From REEB95 sp035934995 (GTDB lineage Bacteria; Pseudomonadota; Alphaproteobacteria; ATCC43930; CGMCC-115725), in assembly GCA_035934995.1 (NCBI GenBank), contig DASYXI010000026.1, forward strand, positions 1 through 39,684: a stretch of 39,684 nucleotides of DNA. Reading direction: 5' to 3'. Position 1 is the first letter of the stretch. Every line of letters starts with the position of its first letter. Both the position numbers and the translations under genes were made by a program. The notes beneath the pieces were generated by a model. That model saw nothing but the letters and a program-made list of their open reading frames with translations, searched no databases and was not told the origin of the DNA. This document shows positions 22,152 through 32,352 of this stretch, piece after piece.

Positions 22152-22271
22152 CGCGTGAGGCCCTTCACCGATGGAGCGGCTGGTACAAGTATAGCGTCGA
22201 CCGGCACGCGTGCCAGCATCCGGGATTTGCGGCTTGACGCGGCCATCGAACCGTCCGGATACTACGGCCGA

Positions 22272-22368
22272 TTCCAAGGGGAGCCCCGCCGACAGGGGCT
22301 GAGACACCGCGTGATGGCGCGGGAACCCTTTGAACCTGATCCGGATCGTGCCGGCGTAGGGACAGGAA
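22272..22368 (+). promoter_or_regulatory. TPP riboswitch (THI element) of thiC
   Basis: AAGGGGAGCC (22276-22285), GGGGCTGAGAC (22295-22305), GAACCTGATCCGG (22332-22344), and TGCCGGCGTAGGGA (22349-22362) are the conserved THI-box elements in order, closed by TTCC/GGAA (22272-22275 with 22365-22368). About 60 bases separate it from the thiC start, long enough for an expression platform, so mechanism (termination or SD masking) cannot be told by eye. Confidence 0.93.
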
Positions 22369-22428
22369 CTCGCTCACGCGCCCCTCCACCGACCGATCCA
22401 GCCACGTTGAGTCCGTAGGAGGCAGGCC

Positions 22429-24257
<1,829 letters not shown>

Positions 24258-24261
<4 letters not shown>

Positions 24262-24716
24262 ACGCCACACCGGCCAAGGCCCCGTCCGGCGTCAAGCCGA
24301 ACCGCCTCTATCCCGACCGTCCGATCGTCGGCTGTCTCGCCGTCGTCCGCCGCGACGGGCGCGCGCTGCTGGCGCAACGCTCGCTGCCGCCCGGCGTCGG
24401 CAAATGGGGCTTTCCCGGCGGCGCGCAGGAGCTCGGTGAAACCGTGTTCGAATGCGCGCGGCGCGAGTTGTTGGAGGAAACCGGGATCGTCGCCGAGCCG
24501 ACGGAGGTTCTGACCGTGGTCGAGGCGATCCGCCAGGACGAAGCCGGCAAGGTCATGACGCATTTCACGCTGGTGTGCGTCGCGCTCGAATGGCGTTCCG
24601 GCGAGGGCAAGCCGCTGCACGACGCGTCGCAGGTCAAATGGCTGACGCGCGACGAGGCAAGGCGCCTGGAAACCTTTCCGGACACCGTGCCGATCATGGA
24701 CTTGGCGTTTGGCTGA
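24258..24716 (+). CDS. Nudix hydrolase
   Basis: A 152-residue Nudix-fold protein. The Nudix box is intact: GGAQELGETV followed by RELLEETGIV, giving the GX5EX7REUXEEXGU pattern with the metal-binding glutamates. The GTG overlaps the thiC stop (GTGA), so it is in the thiC transcript. Members beside thiC may clean up damaged thiamine intermediates or act on nucleotide-sugar-like pyrophosphates; which applies here is inference. The N-terminal ~20 residues are Pro/Lys-rich and variable. Confidence 0.88.
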
Positions 24717-24750
24717 GAAATATTGGAGATAATCGCTAGAGGAGGGATCG

Positions 24751-24972
24751 ATGCGGAAACTGATGATTGCCGGCCTCGTGCTGGTCGCGCTCGGTATTGT
24801 GGCGTTGGCGGTGAACGTCGTTCCCGTCCACCATCAGGAGCAGGTCGCGAAGATCGGCTCGCTGACGGTGAACGCCGACAAGGAAACCGACTACATCATT
24901 CCGAACTATGTCGGCATCGGCGCCATCGTCGTCGGCGTCGTGCTGGTCGTGCTCGGCACGCGGCGTGCCTGA
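24751..24972 (+). CDS. Small two-TM membrane protein
   Basis: A 73-residue protein with two hydrophobic helices: MIAGLVLVALGIVALAV at about residues 5-21 and IGAIVVGVVLVVLG at about 56-69. A hydrophilic loop with HHQEQVAKIG and NADKETDYIIP lies between them. It has a strong ribosome binding site (GAGGAGGG). It lies between the Nudix gene and panC, in the same orientation. I do not recognise the family. Confidence 0.75.
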   Translation: MRKLMIAGLVLVALGIVALAVNVVPVHHQEQVAKIGSLTVNADKETDYIIPNYVGIGAIVVGVVLVVLGTRRA

Positions 24973-25002
24973 TCTGCCGTCGCAGGCGTTGGGAAGCCGG
25001 CG

Positions 25003-25869
25003 GTGACGGCGTCGTCCGCCGTCGACACGCGTGCCGTCGCCGTCGCCGGCACGGTCGCCGAATTGCAGCGCGCCGTAGCGGCATGGCGCGATGCGCGTGC
25101 AACCGTCGCCTTGGTGCCGACCATGGGCGCGCTGCATGCGGGCCATCTGGCGCTGGTGGCGCGCGCCAAGGCGTTGGCGCCACGCGTCGTCGCCAGCATC
25201 TTCGTCAATCCGACGCAATTCGGCCCCAGCGAGGATCTGTCGCGTTATCCGCGCGACATTGACGGCGACCGTCGCAAACTCGCGGCCGCCGGCTGCGATC
25301 TGGCGTTCATCCCGTCGGTCGCCGAGATGTATCCGGAAGGTGCCGTCGCGCATGTCGATCCGGGGCCGTTGGGCACCATTCTCGAAGGCCAATTCCGGCC
25401 GGGCCATTTCGCCGGCGTCGCGACAATCGTCGCCACGCTGCTGCGGCAAGCCGCGCCCGACGTCGCGGTGTTCGGCGAAAAGGATTTTCAGCAGCTCCTG
25501 GTCATCCGTCGCGTCGTGCGCGACCGCGACATTCCGGTGCGCATCGAAGCGCTGCCGACCGTGCGCGAAAGCGACGGCCTCGCCTTGTCGTCGCGCAACG
25601 CCTATCTCTCGGCGGACGAGCGCGCCTGCGCGCCGCTGCTGCATCGGACGCTGCGCGACGTGGCGCGCGGCTTCGCCGGCGGCGATGCCGCCGCGCCGGA
25701 TCGCGGCATCGCGGCCTTGCTCGCCGGCGGCTTCGCCAAGGTGGATTATCTCGCGGTGCGCGACGCCGAGACGCTCGAAGCGCCGCGTCCATCGAATCCT
25801 GCGCGCGTTTTGGCGGCCGCGTGGCTCGGCCGCACGCGCCTCATCGACAACCTCGCGCTGGCGCCGTGA
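25003..25869 (+). CDS. panC: Pantoate--beta-alanine ligase
   Basis: A 288-residue pantothenate synthetase: pantoate plus beta-alanine plus ATP to pantothenate. The HIGH-type motif MGALHAGH is at residues 41-48; the KMSKS-like SSRNAYLS, FVNPTQFGPSEDLSRYPR, GHFAGVATIV and FGEKDFQQL motifs are all intact. It starts at GTG; no strong Shine-Dalgarno is evident. Its TGA overlaps the GTG of gmhB. No panB or panD is adjacent, so the gene is a detached member of the pathway that leads a run of sugar-nucleotide genes. Confidence 0.95.
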   Translation: MTASSAVDTRAVAVAGTVAELQRAVAAWRDARATVALVPTMGALHAGHLALVARAKALAPRVVASIFVNPTQFGPSEDLSRYPRDIDGDRRKLAAAGCDLAFIPSVAEMYPEGAVAHVDPGPLGTILEGQFRPGHFAGVATIVATLLRQAAPDVAVFGEKDFQQLLVIRRVVRDRDIPVRIEALPTVRESDGLALSSRNAYLSADERACAPLLHRTLRDVARGFAGGDAAAPDRGIAALLAGGFAKVDYLAVRDAETLEAPRPSNPARVLAAAWLGRTRLIDNLALAP

Positions 25870-26438
25870 CGGGCAAAGCCGGCGGCACGCCCGCGCTGAT
25901 TCTCGACCGTGACGGCACCATCAACCAGGAAGTCGGGTTTCTTTGGCAGGTGGAACGTTGCCGCTTCGTCGACGGCATTTTTGATTTGGCGCGCTATTTC
26001 GTTTCGCAGGGCTATCTGATCGTCGTCGCCACCAACCAGTCGGGCATTGGACGCGGCCTCTTCACCGAAGCCGATTTTCGCACGCTGATGGATTACATTT
26101 CGGCCGAATTCCGCAAGCACGGCGCGCCGATCGCCGCGATTTACCATGCGCCCGAGCATCCGACCGAAGGTATCGGTCGCTATCGCCGCGACAGCCCGTG
26201 GCGCAAGCCGCATCCCGGCATGATTCTGGCCGCTCAACGGGACCTGGGGCTCGACCTCGCGCGTTCGTGGGGCATCGGCGACGATATGCGCGACATCGTC
26301 GCTTGCCGCGACGGCGGCGTGGCGACGCTGGTATTATTGGACGATTCGGCCAAGACGCCGGCCAAGAAGGACGGAGTCTGGATCGTGCCGCGGCTCGCCG
26401 ACGTGCTGGCGCTGGCGGAGGGGGAGAAGGCGCGTTGA
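25866..26438 (+). CDS. gmhB: GmhB-like HAD-IIIA phosphatase lacking the zinc site
   Basis: A 190-residue HAD phosphatase of the GmhB/histidinol-phosphatase class, expected to remove the 7-phosphate from heptose 1,7-bisphosphate. LDRDGTIN (Asp14, Asp16) is the nucleophile motif; NQSGIGRG and GIGDDMRDI are the other HAD motifs. The usual zinc loop (CPHHP ... CxCRKP) is instead APEHP at 95-99 and DSPWRKP at 109-115, so the three cysteines are gone. Substrate may therefore differ from classical GmhB. The GTG overlaps panC's stop; the TGA overlaps the TTG of rmlB, so it is in one operon with sugar-nucleotide genes. Confidence 0.72.
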   Translation: MTGKAGGTPALILDRDGTINQEVGFLWQVERCRFVDGIFDLARYFVSQGYLIVVATNQSGIGRGLFTEADFRTLMDYISAEFRKHGAPIAAIYHAPEHPTEGIGRYRRDSPWRKPHPGMILAAQRDLGLDLARSWGIGDDMRDIVACRDGGVATLVLLDDSAKTPAKKDGVWIVPRLADVLALAEGEKAR

Positions 26439-27505
26439 AGATTCTGGTCACCGGCGGCGCCGGCTTCATCGGCACTTCGGTCGTGCGGCACCTGCTTGCC
26501 GCCGGCGACAGCGTCGTCAATCTCGACAAGCTGACCTACGCCGGCTCGAACCCGTCCTTGGGATCGCTCGCAACGGCGGCCAATTACGCGTTTGAGGTCG
26601 CCGATGTCGCCGACCGCACCGCGGCGACGCGCGTGTTCGCCAAGCACAAGCCCGACGCGGTGATGCACTTGGCGGCTGAAACCCACGTCGACCGCTCGAT
26701 CGACCGGCCCGACGATTTCGTCCACAGCAATCTCGTCGGCACCTTTGCGATGCTCGAGGCCGCGCGGGGCTATTGGGACGGCCTGGCCGGCGAGGCGCGG
26801 ACGTGCTTCCGCTTCCATCACATCTCGACCGACGAGGTGTTCGGCTCGCTCGGCGCCGGCGAGCGCGCCGCCGAAGACGGCCGCTACCGGCCCAACAGCC
26901 CCTATGCCGCGTCGAAGGCCGGCGCCGATCACCTCGCGCGCGCCTGGTTTCAGACCTACGGCCTGCCGGTGATCGCGACCAACTGCTCGAACAATTACGG
27001 TCCCTGGCAATTCCCCGAGAAGCTCATTCCGCTGATCGTGCTCAACGTCATCGAGGGCAAGACGCTGCCGGTCTACGGCAAGGGCGAGAACGTGCGCGAT
27101 TGGCTTTATGTCGGCGATCACGCCGCGGCGCTGGCGCTGGTGGTGCGGCGCGGCACGCCGGGCGAGACCTATAATATCGGCGGCGGCGAGGAGCGCCGGA
27201 ACCTCGATCTGGTGCAGACCATCTGCGCCATCCTCGACGCCGAATTGCCGAAATCGCCGCATCGCCCGCACGCGCGGCTGATCGAATTCGTCGCCGACCG
27301 TCCCGGTCACGATCTGCGTTACGCCATCGACGACCGCAAGATCCGCGGCGCGCTCGGCTGGCGGCCCGCCGAAAGCCTCGAAACCGGCTTGCGCAAGACG
27401 GTGCGCTGGTATCTCGACAACGAAGCGTGGTGGAAGCCGATCCGCAGCGGCGTCTATCGCGGCGAGCGTCTCGGCCGGCCGGCGGCGAAGGCCGACCGGC
27501 GGTGA
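26435..27505 (+). CDS. rmlB: dTDP-glucose 4,6-dehydratase
   Basis: A 356-residue short-chain dehydrogenase making dTDP-4-keto-6-deoxyglucose from dTDP-glucose. The NAD motif GGAGFIG begins at residue 7; active-site residues are Thr132-Asp133-Glu134 (STDEVFG) and Tyr157/Lys161 in YAASK. LAAETHVDRSID, NNYGPWQFPEKLIPL and VRDWLYVGDH are RmlB hallmarks. It starts with a TTG that overlaps gmhB's stop (TTGA), with GGGGGAGAAGG just upstream. rmlA overlaps its end. rmlC and rmlD are not present in the window, so L-rhamnose cannot be assumed. Confidence 0.95.
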   Translation: MKILVTGGAGFIGTSVVRHLLAAGDSVVNLDKLTYAGSNPSLGSLATAANYAFEVADVADRTAATRVFAKHKPDAVMHLAAETHVDRSIDRPDDFVHSNLVGTFAMLEAARGYWDGLAGEARTCFRFHHISTDEVFGSLGAGERAAEDGRYRPNSPYAASKAGADHLARAWFQTYGLPVIATNCSNNYGPWQFPEKLIPLIVLNVIEGKTLPVYGKGENVRDWLYVGDHAAALALVVRRGTPGETYNIGGGEERRNLDLVQTICAILDAELPKSPHRPHARLIEFVADRPGHDLRYAIDDRKIRGALGWRPAESLETGLRKTVRWYLDNEAWWKPIRSGVYRGERLGRPAAKADRR

Positions 27506-28380
27506 AGGGCATCGTCCTCGCCGGCGGCTCGGGCACGCGGCTGTTTCCGTTGACGCGCGCGCTGTCGAAGCAGCTATTGCCGATCTACGACAAGCCGATG
27601 ATTTTCTATCCGCTGTCGACGCTGATGCTCGCCGGCATCCGCGACATCCTGATCGTCACCACGCCGGCCGACGCGGCGCTGTTCCGCGCGTTGTTGGGCG
27701 ACGGCGCAACCTGGGGCATCCGGCTGAGCTACGCCGAACAGGCGAAGCCCGCGGGCCTGGCGCACGCCTTCATCGTCGGCCGCGAATTCCTGGCGGGCGA
27801 GGGCTGTTGTCTCGTGTTGGGCGACAATCTGATCTATGGCGACGGTTTGTCCGAGATAATGCGCCGCGCCACCGCGCGCGCCGCCGGCGCCACCGTCTTC
27901 GCCTATCGCGTTGTAGATCCCGGCCGTTACGGCGTCGTCAGCTTCGATCGCGATGGCAAGGCCGTCGATCTCGCCGAAAAGCCAAGCACGCCGCGGTCCG
28001 ACTGGGCGGTGATCGGCCTTTATTTCTACGACGGCGGCGTGTGCGCGCGGGCGGAGAAATTGAAGCCGTCGCCGCGCGGCGAGCTCGAGATCACCGATCT
28101 CAACGCGCATTATCTGCGCGACGGCGCGCTGGCGGTGGAGAAGCTCGGTCGCGGCTATGCCTGGTTCGACACCGGCACGCACGAATCCCTGCTCGAAGCG
28201 GCCGAGTTCGTCCACACGCTGGAAAAGCGCACCGGCCAGAAGATCGGCTGTCTCGAAGAGGTGGCGTTCCGCAAGCGGATGATTGACGCCGCCGCCTTGC
28301 GCAAGCTGGCGGCGCTCTACGGCAATTCGGATTACGGCGCCTACCTGGAACGGCTCGCCGATGAAGGACCGGACGCTTAG
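27502..28380 (+). CDS. rmlA: Glucose-1-phosphate thymidylyltransferase
   Basis: A 292-residue nucleotidyltransferase producing dTDP-glucose from glucose-1-phosphate and dTTP, substrate for RmlB. The start LAGGSGTRLFPLT, SKQLLPIYDKPMIFYPLST, VLGDNLIYGDGL, VEKLGRGYAWFDTGTHESL and IGCLEEVAFRK match RmlA throughout and the length is normal. The GTG overlaps the rmlB stop (GTGA). Its TAG overlaps the stop of the convergent dehydratase by 4 bases (TTAG). Confidence 0.95.
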   Translation: MKGIVLAGGSGTRLFPLTRALSKQLLPIYDKPMIFYPLSTLMLAGIRDILIVTTPADAALFRALLGDGATWGIRLSYAEQAKPAGLAHAFIVGREFLAGEGCCLVLGDNLIYGDGLSEIMRRATARAAGATVFAYRVVDPGRYGVVSFDRDGKAVDLAEKPSTPRSDWAVIGLYFYDGGVCARAEKLKPSPRGELEITDLNAHYLRDGALAVEKLGRGYAWFDTGTHESLLEAAEFVHTLEKRTGQKIGCLEEVAFRKRMIDAAALRKLAALYGNSDYGAYLERLADEGPDA

Positions 28381-30302
28381 CTGCCGCGTGCCACGCGCTC
28401 GGCGGTCGCCGCGTTGCCGGCGTATTCCGGCACCAGGTTACGCAGCACGACGAGCATGCGGTCGGTGCGGCCTTCGTGCGCATGCTCGGCCAATTCGTCG
28501 AGCGCCCGCGCCAGCATCGCGTAATCGATGACGCGCGGCGCCGCGAGCCGGATGCCCGGCGCGCGCGTCGGCACCAGCGGCTCCTGCTCGTGGAACAATT
28601 CTTCATGCAGCTTTTCACCGGGTCGCAAGCCGACGAATTCGATTTTGATGTCCCAATCCGGCCGCTTGCCGGCAAGGCGGATCATCTGCCGCGCCAGATC
28701 GACGATCTTCACCGGCTCGCCCATGTCGAGCACGAACAGCTTGCCGCGCGCTTGGTCGTCGGCCGCCGCGAGCGCCGAGGCTTGCAGCACCAGCTCGACC
28801 GCTTCGCGCGTCGTCATGAAATAGCGCGAGATGTCGGGGTGCGTCACCGTCAGCGGGCCGCCGGCCGCGAGCTGGCGCTGGAACAGCGGCACGACCGAAC
28901 CGGTCGAGCCCAGCACATTGCCGAACCGCACGGTGACGAACCGCGTGCCGTCGGTGCGCCGCGCTTCGATGACGTCGAGCGCCTGGCAAATGCCTTCGGC
29001 CAGACGCTTGGACGCGCCCATGACGTTCGCCGGATTGACCGCCTTGTCGGTCGAGATCATCACCATCGCACGCACGCCGTGGGCGCGGCAGGCCTCGGCC
29101 AGGTGCCGCGTGCCGAGGACGTTGGTCATCACGCCTTCCAGTGGATTCGCTTCCACCATGGGCACGTGCTTGAGCGCGGCGGCATGAAACACCAGCTCCG
29201 GGCGCTCCGCCGCCAGCACGGCGTCGACCCGCCGGCTGTCGCGCACGTCGCCGATGAGCGCGGCGCGCGGGATATCCGGGAACTGTTCGAGCATCTCGCG
29301 TTCGATCGAATAGAGCGCGAATTCGCCGTTGTCGAACAGCGTCAACCGCGCCGGCCCGAAGGCCGCGATCTGACGCGTGAGTTCCGCTCCGATCGTGCCG
29401 CCGGCGCCGGTGATCAGCACGCGCTGGCCCGCGATCAGGGCGCGCATGCTGTTGCGGTCGAGCACGGTTTGCGGCCGGCCAAGCAGGTCTTCGATCGCGA
29501 CCGGCTCGATGGTGCGATTCTCGTCGGCGCGGGTGTCGCGGAACTCGGTAAGGCGCGGCAGCCGCGCCAGCGGAATGCCGAGGTCGTTGGCGACGTCGAG
29601 CAGCCGCCGAATGGCGGCGCCCTCGATGCCCCGACCGGTCAGGATCATGCGTTGCGGCCGGTCGTCGCGCGCCGCCAGCTGTTCCACCACACGTGGTAGC
29701 GCGTCGAGGTTGCCGAGCACCGCGACGCCGCCGATCTCGCGCCCGACCCGCCGATCGTCGTCCGAGATGATGCCGACCACGCGATAGGCCTGCTGCGCGT
29801 CGCGATAGGTCGTGCGGATGAACAGGTCGGCGCCTTCGCCGGCGCCGATCAGCAGAACCGGCACCGACGTGCGCGACGCGTCGGTGCGCAGGATGTTGCG
29901 CAGGCTGCCGTCCTTCAGCAGCCGATAGATGAAACGCGGACCGCCGAGCAACGCCATCAGCACCAGCCAGTTGATGCCGACGATCGAGCGCGGCAGCGCC
30001 TCGAGGCGGGTGACCAGGAACATCAGCGGAAAATAGATCAGCACGACGAGCGTGACGGCGCGCGCCAGCGCGATGAGATCGGGCAGCGACGCGTAGCGCC
30101 AGATGCCACGATAGAGGCCCGAGGCGTAGAACACCGCCGCCGCGGTCGCCGCGAACACGAGGTCGTACGCCCAGATCAGCTCGTGCGAATAATGGGCGAT
30201 GCCGTCGCCGACGCGCAGATAGAACGACAGCCAGAACGAGATCGCCGCCATGACGATGTCATGGGCATAAGCGGCTCCGGCGCGACGGCTGACGATGGTC
30301 AT
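28377..30302 (-). CDS. WbpM/PglF-type nucleotide-sugar 4,6-dehydratase
   Basis: A 641-residue membrane-anchored UDP-HexNAc C4,6-dehydratase that makes UDP-4-keto-6-deoxy-HexNAc. The N-terminal ~110 residues hold about four TM helices. A CoA-binding-like domain follows (VPVLLIGAGEGADLFIR). The SDR domain begins at about residue 296 (VLITGAGGTIGAELTRQI). The catalytic stretch STDKAVNPANVMGASKRLAE has Met in place of the usual Tyr, the normal SMK triad of this class. LRPGEKLHEELF, a C-terminal hallmark, is intact. With the WbpV-like reductase and WbpL-like transferase nearby it can supply UDP-QuiNAc or UDP-FucNAc. Convergent 4-base overlap with rmlA. Confidence 0.9.
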   Translation of the reverse strand: MTIVSRRAGAAYAHDIVMAAISFWLSFYLRVGDGIAHYSHELIWAYDLVFAATAAAVFYASGLYRGIWRYASLPDLIALARAVTLVVLIYFPLMFLVTRLEALPRSIVGINWLVLMALLGGPRFIYRLLKDGSLRNILRTDASRTSVPVLLIGAGEGADLFIRTTYRDAQQAYRVVGIISDDDRRVGREIGGVAVLGNLDALPRVVEQLAARDDRPQRMILTGRGIEGAAIRRLLDVANDLGIPLARLPRLTEFRDTRADENRTIEPVAIEDLLGRPQTVLDRNSMRALIAGQRVLITGAGGTIGAELTRQIAAFGPARLTLFDNGEFALYSIEREMLEQFPDIPRAALIGDVRDSRRVDAVLAAERPELVFHAAALKHVPMVEANPLEGVMTNVLGTRHLAEACRAHGVRAMVMISTDKAVNPANVMGASKRLAEGICQALDVIEARRTDGTRFVTVRFGNVLGSTGSVVPLFQRQLAAGGPLTVTHPDISRYFMTTREAVELVLQASALAAADDQARGKLFVLDMGEPVKIVDLARQMIRLAGKRPDWDIKIEFVGLRPGEKLHEELFHEQEPLVPTRAPGIRLAAPRVIDYAMLARALDELAEHAHEGRTDRMLVVLRNLVPEYAGNAATAERVARGS

Positions 30303-30424
30303 GGGTCGGGGCGACGTTACGTGAGCCGCCGCCGGCCCAGCAAGAAAAATGCGGCTGACCCGCGCGTTCCGCGCTTTTCAACGGGCTAGCGGCGCGCGGA
30401 CCGGATCGGGCAGGATGCCCGCCG

Positions 30425-31204
30425 ATGCTCTATGTCGTCAGCAAGGTCCTCCAGGTCGTCTTCAATCCCGGCAACCTGCTGCTGATCGTTCTCGCCATCG
30501 GCGCGTGGCGGTTATCGGCTAGCCGGGGACGCAAGGGCTTGGCGCTCGTCGTGTTGGTGTTGGTCGCCGGCGCCGCCGCGGCGGTCGAGCCGCTCGCTTC
30601 ATTGCCCCTGGTGCCTTTGGAAAATCGGTTCCCGGTATTGCACACGCTTCCGGCCAAGGTCGACGGCATCATCCTGCTGGGGGGCGCGGTCGATCCCGAA
30701 CGCACCGCCGAATACGGTCAGGTCGCGCTCAATCGATCGGGCGCGCGCGTCACCGAAACGTTGCGGTTGGCGCAACGCTATCCGGCGGCACGCATCGTGC
30801 TGTCGGGTGGCATCGGCGGTTTGCTGAATGAGCCGACGACGGAAGCGGCGGCGACGGCGCAGCTCCTGACCGAACTCGGCGTCGCCGCGAACCGTCTGGT
30901 GATCGAGGACAAATCGCGCACGACGCACGAAAATGCCGTGTTCTCGAAGCGGATCGTCGATCCCAAGCCGGGCGAAGTCTGGATCCTGGTGACCTCCGCC
31001 GATCACATGCCGCGCGCGGTCGGCTGCTTCCGCCACATCGGTTGGCCGGTCGTCGCCGATCCGGTCGATTTCGAGGCCGCGCGACGTCTCCACATTTCGC
31101 TGGCGCACGGGCTCGACAGCATCGATCTGGCGGCGCACGAATGGCTCGGCCTCGTCTTCTACCGCATCGCCGGCTGGACCGACGCGGTGTTGCCCGGGCC
31201 CTAA
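30425..31204 (+). CDS. YdcF/ElyC-family (DUF218) envelope protein
   Basis: A 259-residue protein with two N-terminal TM helices (FNPGNLLLIVLAIGAW and LALVVLVLVAGAAAAVE). A DUF218 domain follows: DGIILLGGAVDP, RIVLSGGIGG, SRTTHENAVFSKRI, ILVTSADHMPRAVGCFR. E. coli ElyC of this family affects envelope polysaccharide and the lipid carrier pool. The neighbourhood of glycan genes fits that role, but it is transcribed on the opposite strand from the glycosyltransferases. Its TAA overlaps the stop of the convergent GT4 gene by 4 bases. Confidence 0.85.
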   Translation: MLYVVSKVLQVVFNPGNLLLIVLAIGAWRLSASRGRKGLALVVLVLVAGAAAAVEPLASLPLVPLENRFPVLHTLPAKVDGIILLGGAVDPERTAEYGQVALNRSGARVTETLRLAQRYPAARIVLSGGIGGLLNEPTTEAAATAQLLTELGVAANRLVIEDKSRTTHENAVFSKRIVDPKPGEVWILVTSADHMPRAVGCFRHIGWPVVADPVDFEAARRLHISLAHGLDSIDLAAHEWLGLVFYRIAGWTDAVLPGP

Positions 31205-32352
31205 CGACCGATTTCGCGCAACAACTCGCGATAGAGCGCGCGCGTCGCGGCGGCGATCGCTTCGTCTGAAAATCCCTGCTCGACGCGTTTGCGGCCGGCC
31301 GCGCCGAGCCTTGCACGCAATGCGCCGTCGCGCGCCAGCGTCGTCAACGCATCGGCCAGCGCCGCTTCGTCGCCGGGCGGAACCAAGAGCGCGTTAACCT
31401 GATGCTGCGCGATGCTGCGCGCGCCGGGGATGTCGCTGGCGACGATCGGCCGCGCCATCGCGGCGGCTTCGAGCAGGCTTTTGGGCACGCCTTCGCCGCC
31501 GAGCGACGCCAGCGCCGCGATATGTGCGTCGCGCCACACATCGCGCACATCGTCGCGGCGGCCGAGCCACGTGACGCCCGGAAGCCCTGCCCAACGTTGC
31601 AGCGTTGCGCGCGCGATCGCGCTCGGATTTTCCTCGTCGCTGTCGCCGGCCAGAACCAGACGCAAATCGATGCCGCGCTGACGCGCCCGCTGTTGCGCCG
31701 CGACCAGCACGCCGACGCCCTTGATCTCGATCATGCGGCCCGCATAGGCCACGGTGACGGGCGGCGCCGCCGGTTCTGGCGCCGGCGCGAAGCGCGTCAG
31801 ATCGACGCCCGAGCCGGGAATCAGCACGATGCGTGCCGTCTTGCCGGGACAGATCGCGGCCAGCGCCTGCCGATCCTCCTCGTTTTGCACGATGACGCGG
31901 CCGCGCCGGCCGAACAGCGCCATCGGCGCGATCCACTGCGCCAGCCGTCCCAGCAGCCGCGCCGCCGGTTGGTCCGAGCCGCCGAGATACCCCATGCCGG
32001 TGACCATGCCGACGACGATCGGCACGCCGGCGAGCCGCGCGGCGATGCCGCCGAGCAGCGCCGGTTTCAGCGCGACGTGATGCACGATCAGCGGCCGCTC
32101 GCGGCGGTAGAGCCGGCGGATCTCCGCAATTGCCGCCAGGGTGGCCAAGGGCCCAACGGCGCGCCGCTTCCACCGCAACGGATGCAGGCCGAACCCTTCG
32201 GCGCGGATGGCTTCGCCGTGCGCCGTGACCCGTGTCGCCACGGCCACGTCGAAGCCGCTGTCGCGTGCCGCGCGCGCCATCGGCAGCCGGTGCGAACAGA
32301 AATACCAATCCTCGGTGACGAGGAAGATCAGCTTCGGTCGCTCAGGCGACAT
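31201..32352 (-). CDS. GT4-family glycosyltransferase
   Basis: A 383-residue GT-B fold enzyme. N-domain: LIFLVTEDWYFCSHRLPMAR and VHHVALKPALLGGIAARL, as in the transferases of the PglA/WbnH-like group. C-domain: GRMIEIKGVGVLV, then the donor-binding EGVPKSLLEAAAMARPIV. It presumably adds a sugar to the lipid-linked acceptor made by the WbpL-like transferase encoded in the same run. The ATG overlaps the end of the O-antigen ligase-like gene by 11 bases, so it is the last gene of the minus-strand glycan operon. Sugar specificity cannot be told. Confidence 0.85.
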   Translation of the reverse strand: MSPERPKLIFLVTEDWYFCSHRLPMARAARDSGFDVAVATRVTAHGEAIRAEGFGLHPLRWKRRAVGPLATLAAIAEIRRLYRRERPLIVHHVALKPALLGGIAARLAGVPIVVGMVTGMGYLGGSDQPAARLLGRLAQWIAPMALFGRRGRVIVQNEEDRQALAAICPGKTARIVLIPGSGVDLTRFAPAPEPAAPPVTVAYAGRMIEIKGVGVLVAAQQRARQRGIDLRLVLAGDSDEENPSAIARATLQRWAGLPGVTWLGRRDDVRDVWRDAHIAALASLGGEGVPKSLLEAAAMARPIVASDIPGARSIAQHQVNALLVPPGDEAALADALTTLARDGALRARLGAAGRKRVEQGFSDEAIAAATRALYRELLREIGR

